Of a stretch of DNA of 64,000 bases, positions 26,928-35,846 are shown one piece after another. The position numbers and the translations under genes are program-made. Within the stretch, counting starts at the first letter, position 1. Every line of letters begins with the position of its first letter. Source of the DNA: Bradyrhizobium sp. CIAT3101. GTDB taxonomy: Bacteria > Pseudomonadota > Alphaproteobacteria > Rhizobiales > Xanthobacteraceae. The notes beneath the pieces were generated by a model. That model did no database searches, was not told the DNA's origin, and saw nothing but the letters and a program-made list of their open reading frames with translations. The stretch is taken from NCBI RefSeq assembly GCF_029714945.1, contig NZ_CP121634.1:1509001-1573000 (forward strand), given 5' to 3'.

Positions 26928-27716
26928 CTATGCGGCAGTCCAACCGCCGTCGATGGAAAGGTTGGCACCAGTGATCTGAGCAGCGTCCTGGCTGCACAGA
27001 AACAGCGCCAACGAAGCCACCTGCTCGACCGTGACGAATTCCTTCGTAGGCTGAGCCGCGAGCAGGACTTCGCTGATCACCTGATCTCTTCTCATGTTGC
27101 GTGCGTTCATCGTGTTCGGGATTTGCTTCTCCACCAGCGGCGTCCAGACGTAGCCAGGGCTGATGCAATTACAGGTGATCTTGGAACGGGCGAGCTCCAG
27201 CGCCACCGTCTTGGTGAGTCCCACGATGCCGTGCTTCGCAGCGACGTAGGCCGACTTGAAGGGGGAAGCGGCCACGGAATGCGCCGAGGCCGTGGTGATG
27301 ATCCGACCCCAGCCGCGCCTCTTCATGCCAGGCACTGCTGCACGGATCGCGTGGAAGGCGGACGACAGGTTGATCCCGATGATCGCATCCCACTTGTCGG
27401 CCGGAAACTCCTCGATAGGGGCGACATGCTGGACGCCGGCATTGTTCACGAGGATATCCACGCTGCCGAATGCGTTCTCCGCAAGAGCGACGAGCTCGGG
27501 GATTTCGTCCGGCTTGGCCATGTCCGCGGGCGAATAGACTGCCTTCACTCCGAATTCGCTCTCGATCGCAGCTCGCTCCTTCTCGACCTCGTCCGGCGCT
27601 CCGATTCCGTTGAGCACGACGTCGGCCCCGGCGCCGGCGAAAGCACGCGCATACGCGAGACCGATGCCGCTGGTGGAGCCGGTCACGACTGCGACCTTGC
27701 CTTTCAGGATACTCAT
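26928..27716 (-). CDS. bdhA: 3-hydroxybutyrate dehydrogenase
   Basis: 262-residue classical SDR: cofactor loop TGSTSGIG (12-19), NNAG (91-94), catalytic Ser144, Tyr157 and Lys161 (SAHS...YVAAK). The stretch GYVWTPLVEKQIPNTM and the C-terminal GANLSIDGGWTAA match PHB-type D-3-hydroxybutyrate dehydrogenases closely. It interconverts 3-hydroxybutyrate and acetoacetate with NAD in the cytoplasm. The preceding gene encodes acetoacetate decarboxylase, and both follow a patatin-like hydrolase on the same strand, so the three probably form a ketone/PHB-related operon. Confidence 0.9.
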   Translation of the reverse strand: MSILKGKVAVVTGSTSGIGLAYARAFAGAGADVVLNGIGAPDEVEKERAAIESEFGVKAVYSPADMAKPDEIPELVALAENAFGSVDILVNNAGVQHVAPIEEFPADKWDAIIGINLSSAFHAIRAAVPGMKRRGWGRIITTASAHSVAASPFKSAYVAAKHGIVGLTKTVALELARSKITCNCISPGYVWTPLVEKQIPNTMNARNMRRDQVISEVLLAAQPTKEFVTVEQVASLALFLCSQDAAQITGANLSIDGGWTAA

Positions 27717-27800
27717 TTGGCCTTTCCTTGTTGATCTATGAGGGTCTTCCGGCCGATGCCGCGGTCTTCCTGGACTCGCGCCGCCGATCGCAGTCGCCTA

Positions 27801-28592
27801 TCAGGTGACCAGGGCTCTCTCGTAGCTTCGGAGAGGACGGCGGATCGGCTGCTGCAGATAGTCGTGCACGACCTTGCCCAACCCCAAGGTAAGGTCTGCG
27901 CGGATGTGAACTGCGGAAGCGATCTCGAGGACGGGCAGATCCGCCACGGGAGCGAGCGCGTGAGGCGTCAAGGAGAGAGCCGCGGGCCCGGTCCACGCCC
28001 CTTTCAAGGCAACTTGCTCGAGGCGATATTCGACCAGCTCGCAAATGCGCGGACTGCCGTCGACGTGCGGGATGATCTTGAGGAGGAAGTTGGGTTCATC
28101 GAGAGCGGCCTTGACTTGCGCCAGGTCGGCTTCGCGGTGCTTATATCCCATCGTACCGGTTGCGACCCGCAGCGGCCCGTAATCGAGGGTGCCGATGAGT
28201 GTATCGACCTCGGTCCGCAACGTCGGCTGGCCGAGCTTCTTGGGAAATCCCCAGAGCTCCCGGCCGCCCACGATCGGTCCCTCATCGTTGAGGAACATGG
28301 AGTGGGTGTAGCCGCCTCTACGGCCCCGGAACGTCACCGGGATGACCTGGCCGCTCTCGGTGTAGTCGCCGAAGCCGTTGGAGTCCGGCATGCGGATGAA
28401 TTCGTATTTGACCAGCGCTTCGCATTCATCGAATTCAAGCGGAGCCGGCACGACCGATCGCAGCTTCGCAGGGTCGGTGCGATAGCTGATGATCAGATAT
28501 TCACGGTTGACGAAGCGATATGGTCCCGGCGGGTAGGCCGGATTGGTGAGCGGCATCGCGAATGCCTGTCTCACGACTTCATTCTCGTTCAT
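27801..28592 (-). CDS. adc: Acetoacetate decarboxylase
   Basis: 263 residues. The Schiff-base region reads [13 protein letters not shown] (111-123) with the adjacent Lys118-Lys119 that define the enzyme, and the N-terminal [17 protein letters not shown] and [17 protein letters not shown] segments also match true acetoacetate decarboxylases. It converts acetoacetate to acetone and CO2, sitting between bdhA (84 bases downstream) and the patatin gene (34 bases upstream). It fits the family much better than the paralogue at 23346. Confidence 0.9.
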   Translation of the reverse strand: MNENEVVRQAFAMPLTNPAYPPGPYRFVNREYLIISYRTDPAKLRSVVPAPLEFDECEALVKYEFIRMPDSNGFGDYTESGQVIPVTFRGRRGGYTHSMFLNDEGPIVGGRELWGFPKKLGQPTLRTEVDTLIGTLDYGPLRVATGTMGYKHREADLAQVKAALDEPNFLLKIIPHVDGSPRICELVEYRLEQVALKGAWTGPAALSLTPHALAPVADLPVLEIASAVHIRADLTLGLGKVVHDYLQQPIRRPLRSYERALVT

Positions 28593-28626
28593 TCAATTCT
28601 CCTGTCGGTGGGAAAGGCAGGGGGGC

Positions 28627-29778
28627 CTATTCGCGCCCATCATGCTCGAGATCGAACGTAGCGACGCCGTCCGCACTGGTCGGACGGGCCAGCACTTCGG
28701 GATGGCGAAGGGTGCGCAATGCATCGTGATAGCCGGCGCGCCAATGGTCCTGCATCGAGAGGCGAGAAAATTCATAATCCTTGGAGTGGCCTTCGTAGTC
28801 CCGCGCGCGATAGATCAAGTGGACGAGGTTGTGCACGTTGTGAGAGGCAGCCGTCCTGAGTCGCCTGACGTCCTCGTGCTCGAGCATTTCGTCAGGCAGG
28901 CGGGCCAAAAGATCCGCCAGATCCCGCTGCAACCGATGCAGGCTCTTGAACTGGTCCGTGCTCGCCCGCGTGCGGCTGGAGTATTGGATCTCTTTCTGAC
29001 GCGTGACGACGTCCGCCATATTGCGCGGAATTTGGCCGCGCGCGCTCCAGAGGTCGACCTGAAAAACGAGCGTGTCCTGACGCGCGCCACACTCGATCAC
29101 CCACTGCAACGGGGTGTTCGATACGAGGCCACCATCCCAATAGTGTTCGCCGTCGATCTCCACCGCCGGGAAGCCCGGCGGCAGCGCTCCACTGGCCAGA
29201 ATGTGCTCTGGCCGAATTGTATGAGTGGCAGTGTCGAAATAGACCAGATTGCCGGTCCTCACGTTGACGGCACCTGCGCTGAATCTCGTCATGCCCGCGT
29301 TGATGCGATCGAAATCGACGAGGCGCTCCAGTGTGGCCTTCAACGCGCTGGTGTCGTAGATGCTCGTGGCGGCAAGCGTTCCACCCGCCTGTAGCCACGG
29401 CGCGAACGGCCGCGCGGAAAAGAATCCGGTTGCGCCAAACACCGCCGCGAAGCTCGCGTTCACCTGGTTGAGGAAATTGCGGGTGTGATCGCTGTTCATC
29501 AAATCGGTGAACGGCGCATCCAGCGTCACCTGCGTCCAAAATTCGCGAAGCCGGTCGACCCTCGAATCCGGCGGATTGCCGGCGATGATCGCAGCGTTGA
29601 TCGCCCCGATCGAAATGCCGGCGATCCAATCCGGATGGATGCCGGCTTCCGCCAGGGCCTCGTAGACGCCTCCCTGGTAAGCCCCCAAAGCGCCGCCACC
29701 CTGCAGGAGCAGAGCGATGCAATCGAACGGCAGACGCCGGTCGACGGCAGCGAGGTTTGTTCGAGGCTGGAAGTTCAT
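28627..29778 (-). CDS. Patatin-like phospholipase / acyl hydrolase
   Basis: 383 residues. The oxyanion hole GGGALGAY (27-34), nucleophile elbow GISIG (54-58, Ser56) and DGG of the catalytic Asp (in HYWDGGLVSN) are all present, giving a complete Ser-Asp dyad. The C-terminal third (KSLHRLQRDLADLL, LVHLIYRARDYEGHSKDYEF) is the extra domain often attached to rhizobial patatins. It hydrolyses acyl esters, possibly membrane lipid or a PHB-related substrate. It is the first gene of the operon with adc and bdhA; a palindromic operator lies 53 bases upstream. Confidence 0.9.
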   Translation of the reverse strand: MNFQPRTNLAAVDRRLPFDCIALLLQGGGALGAYQGGVYEALAEAGIHPDWIAGISIGAINAAIIAGNPPDSRVDRLREFWTQVTLDAPFTDLMNSDHTRNFLNQVNASFAAVFGATGFFSARPFAPWLQAGGTLAATSIYDTSALKATLERLVDFDRINAGMTRFSAGAVNVRTGNLVYFDTATHTIRPEHILASGALPPGFPAVEIDGEHYWDGGLVSNTPLQWVIECGARQDTLVFQVDLWSARGQIPRNMADVVTRQKEIQYSSRTRASTDQFKSLHRLQRDLADLLARLPDEMLEHEDVRRLRTAASHNVHNLVHLIYRARDYEGHSKDYEFSRLSMQDHWRAGYHDALRTLRHPEVLARPTSADGVATFDLEHDGRE

Positions 29779-29830
29779 GATGCTTTGCCCTTGATTTCCG
29801 TTTGCTCAAGCCAGCGCCGTCCGGTCCGCA

Positions 29831-29861
29831 TTTAATAAACTATAACGTATAGTGTATTAAA
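29831..29861. promoter_or_regulatory. TetR-type operator, site A (patatin-adc-bdhA promoter)
   Basis: A 31-base near-perfect palindrome: TTTAATAAACTATAA, centre C, GTATAGTGTATTAAA; 13 of 15 positions pair. It lies just upstream of the patatin gene. The core AATAAACTATA-CGTATA recurs at 36783-36804 and, inverted, at 39093-39114. No plus-strand gene follows closely, so the target is the leftward operon. Confidence 0.65.
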
Positions 29862-29987
29862 TGATCAAGATGGTGACGTTCACATGCGCGTGCTCAAGTG
29901 ATTTCCCCCGTTCGCCCGTCGGGGTCGTCGATTGCGCCCAATCAGCTCGGTTGCTGACGCATCGTAAAGGACGCACGAGCGTGATCG

Positions 29988-30497
29988 TCAGTCGCAGACC
30001 AGAACTCGCCGGTGCCGCGTGTAGGTGTAGTAGCAATCGCCATCGGAAGAGTAGCCGCGCCCATAGGCATAACCCGCAGCGGCTCCGGCGTAAGCGCTCG
30101 CCGCATACGCCGCGCGATATCCGTACCGCGATTCACCGTAACGGCCGTAGCCGCCAAAGCGGCTGTAGGTGAGCGATGTGGCGCGAGTGGCGTTTGCCGC
30201 GGCCGGTCCGCCCCGGCCGGCCCCTGCGAGAGCGCCGTGCGGTGCGGATCCGGCGCCGAAACGAGGCGCCGGGCTACCGGCGCCGGCACGGAGCGCACCA
30301 CCAGGTGCTACCGGGGGACGAGCCGCGAAGACCGGAGGACCTCCGGCAGCCAGCGGAGGCGGCCCGCCGGCTGCAATCGGCGGAGGCCCGGCCATCGGGG
30401 GCGGCGGGGGAAACTGCGCGAAGGCTGCTTGTGTTGACAACGCCAAGGTCGCGAGGGTCGCAGCGACTGACAGCATCGGCGGGATTTTGCGGGACAT
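29988..30497 (-). CDS. Secreted Pro/Ala/Gly-rich hypothetical protein
   Basis: 169 residues with a signal peptide (LSVAATLATLALSTQAAFAQ, cleaved after AFA), then a low-complexity region of proline and glycine repeats (PPPPPMAGPPPIAAGGPPPL) and a Gly/Tyr-rich part ending DCYYTYTRHRRVLVCD with two cysteines. A GAGGAG ribosome-binding site precedes ATG 30497, only 14 bases after the RND permease stop, so it is the last gene of that operon. Similar small exported proteins are common in rhizobia; it may be surface- or cell-wall-associated. Function unknown. Confidence 0.72.
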   Translation of the reverse strand: MSRKIPPMLSVAATLATLALSTQAAFAQFPPPPPMAGPPPIAAGGPPPLAAGGPPVFAARPPVAPGGALRAGAGSPAPRFGAGSAPHGALAGAGRGGPAAANATRATSLTYSRFGGYGRYGESRYGYRAAYAASAYAGAAAGYAYGRGYSSDGDCYYTYTRHRRVLVCD

Positions 30498-30511
30498 GGT
30501 CTTTTCTCCTC

Positions 30512-33500
30512 TCAGAAATGAGGTTCGGGTACGGGCGCGGAAATCCGCTCGGGCCCTGAGGCGTCGAACTCCGGCACGACAGGTGCGACGGCGGGCTCGT
30601 GCGTCGATGTTGAATCGCCGTGATCGGGATGGATGCGGAACCAGGCTACATACAGCGCCGGCAGGAACAGTAGCGTCAGCAGCGTGCCGACGATGATGCC
30701 GCCCATCATCGCGTAGGCCATCGGGCCCCAGAAGATCTCGCGCGCGATCGGGATCAGCGCGAGACTCGCGGCGGCCGCGGTCAACAGGATCGGCCGCATG
30801 CGATGCTCGGTCGCTTCAACCACCGCGTCCCAGGCCGGCCGACCCTCCTTCCTAAGGTCCTCGATCTGGACGATCAGGATCACAGAGTTGCGCACCAGGA
30901 TGCCGATCAAGGCGAGCACGCCGAGGATGGCGACGAAGCCGAGCGGCGCTCCGCTTGGCAGCAGCGCCATCACCACGCCGATGATGGCGAGCGGCGCGAC
31001 CGCGAAGACGAGAAACAAGCGATGGAAGCTCTGCAACTGGATCATCAGGATCGTTGCCATGACAAAGAGCATGATCGGCACGACGGCCACGATCGGCGCC
31101 TGGCTCTTGGCGCTCTCCTCGACCGAGCCGCCGATCGTCACCGAATAGCCCGCCGGCAGCGATTTGCCGAACTCAGCCACCTTCCGCGCGAGCTGGTCCA
31201 CTATCGTCTTCGGCTGGACGTTGCCGATGACGCTGGCTTTCAGCGTGATCGTCGGAATCCGCGCGCGCCGCCAGATCGTAGGCTGCTCGAGTTCGTAGCG
31301 CAGATTGGCCACGGCCCCGAGCGGCACGGATTGACCGCCGAGCCCCGTCAATTGCAGATCGCGCAGCGTGTCGATGGACGCACGTTCCGGCGCGGTCGCA
31401 CGTCCCGTGACATTGACGAGGTAGATGCTGTCGCGCACCTGGGTGATCGGCGAGCCATCGAGAACGGAGTTCAAGGTCGTGGCGATGTCCTCCGAGGTCA
31501 CGCCGAGCTGGCGCGCCTTGTCCTGGAGGACGTCGACCTTGACGACGCGGGCCGGCTCCATCCAGTCGAATACGACATTGCCGAGATCGGGGTTGCCCCG
31601 CACGATGCCGGCCAGTTTCTGCGAGAGGTCCCGCACCTTGGCGATGTCGGGTCCGCTCAAGCGATACTGCACGGGACGCCCCACCGGAGGACCGACCTCG
31701 AGCAGCTTGACGTAGGTGTCGGTCCCGGGAAACGTCTTCCTAAGGTAGTCCTCGAACTGCGCCTTGACCTTGTCGCGCGACTTGATGCCCCCCTTGGTCA
31801 CGACCACCATCTGGCCGAACCAGGCGTTGGCGGTCTGCAGGTCGAAGGACAGGACGAAGCGCGGCGACCCCGTGCCGACATAGCTGGACCAGTGATCGAC
31901 CGAGCCGTTGCCCTGGAGCTGTTCTCGCTCGAAGCGCGCCATTTGCGCATTGGAGTCCGCGATCGACGCGTTCTGCGGCAGGTTCCAGTCGATCACCAGC
32001 TCGGCGCGGTCCGACGACGGGAAGAACTGCTGCTGCACGAAATTCATGCCGAACAAGGCGAGCAGAAACGCTGCAACGGTGACGCTGATCGTCGTCCAAC
32101 GGTGTTTCATGCAGAGGAGCAGCAGGCGCGCGAATAATCGCGCGACGCGTCCCTTCTGCTCATGATGGCCCTTGATTTCGGCGGGCAGAATGGCGACGCC
32201 CAGCAATGGCGTGAACAGCACCGCCACGATCCAAGAGACGATCAGGGAGACGGCGATCACCACGAACAGCGTGAAGGTGAACTCGCCGGCGTTGCTGCTG
32301 TTGAGCCCGATCGGAATGAAGCCGGCGACGGTCACCAGCGTGCCCGTCAGCATCGGGAACGCGGTCGACGTATAGACGTGCGTTGCCGCCTTCTCCAGGG
32401 GATCGCCCATCTCGAGCCGCGCCACCATCATCTCGACGGCAATCATGGCGTCGTCGACCAGCAGTCCGAGCGCGATGATCAGGGCGCCGAGCGAAATCCG
32501 TTGAAGCGAAATGCCGGCATAGGCCATCACGACGAAGGTGATGGCGAGAACCAGCGGGATCGCGACCGCGACGACGAGACCGGCGCGTGTACCCAAGCTG
32601 AGAAAGCTGATGCCCAGGACGATGATCACGGCCTCGAACAGCGCCTCGGTGAAGCCCGACACGGCATGCTCGACGATGATGGGCTGATCGGCGACGAGGT
32701 GAACGCCGACACCGATCGGCAAGTCGGTGATAATCCGGGTCATTTCCTCCTTTAGCGCCTCGCCGAAGTGCAGCAGATTTGCGCCGGACTTCATGCCGAT
32801 TGCGAGCGCGATGGCGGGCTGTCCATTGTACCGGAACAGCGTCTGCGGCGGGTCGACATAGCCGCGCGTAATTGTCGCGACGTCGGTCAGAGGAAAGAAG
32901 CGATCGTTGATACGCAGGTTGACCGCCTTCAGGCTTGCCTCCGACAAAAACTGGCCGTTCACCCGTACGCTGATCCGCTCGGGTCCCTCCTGAAACACGC
33001 CGGACGGCGCGACCGCGTTCTGTCCCTGCAACGAAGTCATGATCGAGTGGACGTCGAGGCCGAGGGCCGCGATCTTGCGGGTAGAGAATTCGAGATAGAT
33101 CACCTCGTCCTGCGCACCCAAGATGTCGACCTTGCCGACATCGGGGACGGTGAGGACTTTGGCCCGGATGTCCTCGACTTCATCGCGCAGTTGACGCTGG
33201 CTCAGACCGTCGCTGGTGAAGGCATAGATATTGCCGAACACGTCGCCGAACCGGTCGTTGAAGCCCGGTCCTATCACTCCTTGTGGGAAGTCGCCTTTGA
33301 TATCCGCGATCATGTTGCGGACACGGATCCAGGTCGGCTTGACGTCGGCAGCCTTGGTGCTGTCGCGCAGATAGACGAACACCGTGGTCTGGCCAGCGAC
33401 CGTCACGCTCTTGGTGTAGTCGAGCGATTCCAGCTCCTCGAGCTTCTTCTCGATCCGGTCAGTGACCTGGCGCGTCATCTCTTCGGGCGAGGCGCCCGGC

Positions 33501-33658
33501 CACTGGGCCTGGATCACCATGGTCTTGATGGTGAAGTCCGGATCTTCCTGCCGGCCAAGCTGAAGATAAGCAAAAAGGCCCGCCGCCATGAAGGCGATCA
33601 TGAAATACCAGACGAGCGAGCGATGGCCGAGCGCCCAGTCGGAGAGGTTGAACTTCAT
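30512..33658 (-). CDS. RND efflux transporter permease subunit
   Basis: 1048 residues, the normal length of an AcrB-type inner-membrane proton antiporter. Visible features: N-terminal WPGASPEEM porter segment, the TM4 proton-relay pair in GLLVDDAMIAVE, and the second-half repeat with GILVRNSVILI, where the usual lysine of TM10 is Arg. The first and second halves each carry one TM bundle and a large periplasmic loop. It starts ATGA-overlapped with the adaptor gene. With two adaptors upstream and no outer-membrane factor gene, it must borrow a TolC-type channel encoded elsewhere. Substrates are unknown. Confidence 0.93.
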   Translation of the reverse strand: MKFNLSDWALGHRSLVWYFMIAFMAAGLFAYLQLGRQEDPDFTIKTMVIQAQWPGASPEEMTRQVTDRIEKKLEELESLDYTKSVTVAGQTTVFVYLRDSTKAADVKPTWIRVRNMIADIKGDFPQGVIGPGFNDRFGDVFGNIYAFTSDGLSQRQLRDEVEDIRAKVLTVPDVGKVDILGAQDEVIYLEFSTRKIAALGLDVHSIMTSLQGQNAVAPSGVFQEGPERISVRVNGQFLSEASLKAVNLRINDRFFPLTDVATITRGYVDPPQTLFRYNGQPAIALAIGMKSGANLLHFGEALKEEMTRIITDLPIGVGVHLVADQPIIVEHAVSGFTEALFEAVIIVLGISFLSLGTRAGLVVAVAIPLVLAITFVVMAYAGISLQRISLGALIIALGLLVDDAMIAVEMMVARLEMGDPLEKAATHVYTSTAFPMLTGTLVTVAGFIPIGLNSSNAGEFTFTLFVVIAVSLIVSWIVAVLFTPLLGVAILPAEIKGHHEQKGRVARLFARLLLLCMKHRWTTISVTVAAFLLALFGMNFVQQQFFPSSDRAELVIDWNLPQNASIADSNAQMARFEREQLQGNGSVDHWSSYVGTGSPRFVLSFDLQTANAWFGQMVVVTKGGIKSRDKVKAQFEDYLRKTFPGTDTYVKLLEVGPPVGRPVQYRLSGPDIAKVRDLSQKLAGIVRGNPDLGNVVFDWMEPARVVKVDVLQDKARQLGVTSEDIATTLNSVLDGSPITQVRDSIYLVNVTGRATAPERASIDTLRDLQLTGLGGQSVPLGAVANLRYELEQPTIWRRARIPTITLKASVIGNVQPKTIVDQLARKVAEFGKSLPAGYSVTIGGSVEESAKSQAPIVAVVPIMLFVMATILMIQLQSFHRLFLVFAVAPLAIIGVVMALLPSGAPLGFVAILGVLALIGILVRNSVILIVQIEDLRKEGRPAWDAVVEATEHRMRPILLTAAAASLALIPIAREIFWGPMAYAMMGGIIVGTLLTLLFLPALYVAWFRIHPDHGDSTSTHEPAVAPVVPEFDASGPERISAPVPEPHF

Positions 33659-34731
33659 GGCTTGTCATCCTGTTCGATGCGGACCTGCTGTCCTGGCTTG
33701 AGGCTGTGGATACCGGCGGTAACGACACGCGCGCCAGGAGCAAGGCCGCCGCCGATACGCGCGCCGGCCTGGTCGGTGACGACATCGATCCTTTGCAACG
33801 ACACAGCGCTGGTGGTCCGATCGACCGTCCAGACGAAGTTCGCGCCGTCTTTGGCGAGGACTGCGGTGGCCGGCAGGCGCAGGATTGCGCCCTGTGGCTT
33901 GTCGAGCTTTGCCGTGACTGTCGCACCAAGGCGGAAATTGTCGGGCGGATTGCTCAGCGCAATCCGGACCCGGCGCAAGCGCGTCGCCGGATCCGCCTGG
34001 GGGGCGATCTCGCGAATGCTGCCTTCCACTTGCACTGCCGGCAGAAGCTGCAAGCTGACCGTGAACGGCAGGCCGACTTGCAGCGGCACCGGAAAATCTT
34101 CGCCGATATCGACAACAGCCTCGCGGACATCGGGCCTTGCGATGGTCACCACGCTTTGGCCCGGAGACACCACCTGTCCGACTTCGGCCCCGACCGCGGT
34201 TACCACGCCGGCGAAGTCGGCCTTGATTTGCGAATAGCCGAGCTGCTCGATCGCCTTTGTCAGATTCGCCTGCTCGTGCGCCACCGTGGCTTCCGCGCCG
34301 GCGCGGGCCTGCTCGGCATTATCCAGCGTCTGTTTCGTGGTGGCGTCGGTCGTGATGAGCGTTCGCTGCCGTTCCTCGGTCGCTCTGACCGTCGCGAGTT
34401 GCGCCTCTGCCTTGGCGAGCTGCCCTTTGGCCGAGCGTACGGCGAGTTCAAGGGCCGTCGAGTCGATGATGCCGACCGTCTGTCCCTCTTTTACGAGATC
34501 GCCGACATAGAAAGGACGCGTCGTCAGGCGCCCCAGCAAGCGGAACCCGAGATCGGTCTTGTAGCGCGGCTCGATCACGCCGACCGCAACCACATCGTCG
34601 GCGCGGCCAGCTTCGAGGAGCACCGATTGGACAGGCCGCACGGGCTCCGGAGCCTTTGCTTCCTGCTGACATCCGACCAGCGCGAGCGCGCATGCGAGCG
34701 GGCCCGCCGCAATAATTCCGCGGCTGATCAT
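33655..34731 (-). CDS. RND periplasmic adaptor lipoprotein (second adaptor)
   Basis: 358 residues. A lipoprotein signal (MISRGIIAAGPLACALALVGC, lipobox LVGC) anchors it to the inner membrane. Then a barrel-sandwich hybrid with LGFRLLGRLTTRPFYVGDLV, a coiled-coil hairpin (about 100-160, rich in A/Q/E: AKAEAQLATVRATEERQRTL) and a beta-barrel/membrane-proximal end. It bridges the permease to an outer-membrane channel. Both its ends overlap neighbours by ATGA. It differs clearly from the upstream adaptor, so the pump has two non-identical membrane-fusion proteins. Confidence 0.9.
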   Translation of the reverse strand: MISRGIIAAGPLACALALVGCQQEAKAPEPVRPVQSVLLEAGRADDVVAVGVIEPRYKTDLGFRLLGRLTTRPFYVGDLVKEGQTVGIIDSTALELAVRSAKGQLAKAEAQLATVRATEERQRTLITTDATTKQTLDNAEQARAGAEATVAHEQANLTKAIEQLGYSQIKADFAGVVTAVGAEVGQVVSPGQSVVTIARPDVREAVVDIGEDFPVPLQVGLPFTVSLQLLPAVQVEGSIREIAPQADPATRLRRVRIALSNPPDNFRLGATVTAKLDKPQGAILRLPATAVLAKDGANFVWTVDRTTSAVSLQRIDVVTDQAGARIGGGLAPGARVVTAGIHSLKPGQQVRIEQDDKP

Positions 34732-35846
34732 GAGCGGTCTCCTTCGTAAGTCACGGGTTGGCCGACGCTCAAGAGCTTGCCGCCGTCGACCACGACACGC
34801 TCGCCCGGCTGGAGACCTGCCTTGATCAACACCTCCCCGGACTCATACCCACCGACCGTCACTGGCTTCAGCGAGGCGACGCTCGTCGCCGGATCGACGG
34901 TCCAGACCGCGGGCTTAGTGCCGGCCGCCATCAGCGCGCTCCACGGCAGTGCGATCTGCCGCTCGGCCTTCACTTTGACCGTTCCGGCGACGACGCTTCC
35001 GAGCGTCATCATGCCGGGCGGATCCTGGACCGCAACTTTGACCCGAATGGTCGAACTCTTGGCGTCGACGGCCGGCGAGACCTCCCGGACGTGACCGCTC
35101 GCGGTCACGCCTGAATCCGCGACGAGCGCCAGCGAGACTTCGCTGCTGTCGGCATTCCTCAGAAAAATCGACTCATAGACGTCGAAGACCGCGTCCCGCT
35201 CCCCATCTTGCGCCAGCGAAAGGACCGGTTGCGCGGCCTGCACGACCTGGCCGGTCTCCAAGTTGCGCCCGGTGACGACGCCGTCTGCTTCGGCTCGCAG
35301 GGCCGTGTAACCGAGGGCGTCTTTCGACGTCCCGAGCAACGCTCGTGCCGCTTCAAGTGCGCCTTCCGCAGTCCGCAATCCTTCCTGCGCCTGATCGTAG
35401 GCCGTCCGCGTGGTGAAGCCACTCGCGATCAGCGCCGTCTGCCGGTCGAAAGTCGCCTTCGCCACGCGCAACTGGGCCTCCGCGGCCAGGACAGCGGCGG
35501 TCGCTGCGTCGACATCGGCCTCCTGCTCGGCGGAGTCGAGAAGCGCCAGCACTTCGCCGGACCTGACGTGAGACCCGACGTCGACGTAGCGCGCGATCAC
35601 GCGTCCACTGACGCGAAATGAGAGATCGGCGCGGAAACGAGGCTGGACCTCGCCGGTCAAAGTGATCGAGGCCTGCCGCTCCTTCGGCTGCACGATCTCC
35701 GTGCGTACGAACGCGGCTCGCGCCGCCGGAGCGGCCGCACGATTGTCGCAGCCGCCAAGCGCGGCTGCCCCAATCGCGAGCGCCAGGCCGCAGAGAGGAT
35801 TCATCAGGCGCCTTGCTTGGACGAGGTCCGGACAGAGAGATATCAT
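34728..35846 (-). CDS. RND periplasmic adaptor lipoprotein (first adaptor)
   Basis: 372 residues from ATG 35846, chosen because it overlaps the preceding stop exactly as ATGA and supplies the positively charged n-region (QARR) before the lipoprotein signal MNPLCGLALAIGAAALGGC (lipobox LGGC). ATG 35804 inside is an alternative. The rest has the membrane-fusion layout: FRVSGRVIARYVDVGSHV, a coiled-coil hairpin around residues 110-170, then beta-barrel domains. It heads the transporter part of the operon, right after the kinase-like gene. Confidence 0.88.
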   Translation of the reverse strand: MISLCPDLVQARRLMNPLCGLALAIGAAALGGCDNRAAAPAARAAFVRTEIVQPKERQASITLTGEVQPRFRADLSFRVSGRVIARYVDVGSHVRSGEVLALLDSAEQEADVDAATAAVLAAEAQLRVAKATFDRQTALIASGFTTRTAYDQAQEGLRTAEGALEAARALLGTSKDALGYTALRAEADGVVTGRNLETGQVVQAAQPVLSLAQDGERDAVFDVYESIFLRNADSSEVSLALVADSGVTASGHVREVSPAVDAKSSTIRVKVAVQDPPGMMTLGSVVAGTVKVKAERQIALPWSALMAAGTKPAVWTVDPATSVASLKPVTVGGYESGEVLIKAGLQPGERVVVDGGKLLSVGQPVTYEGDRS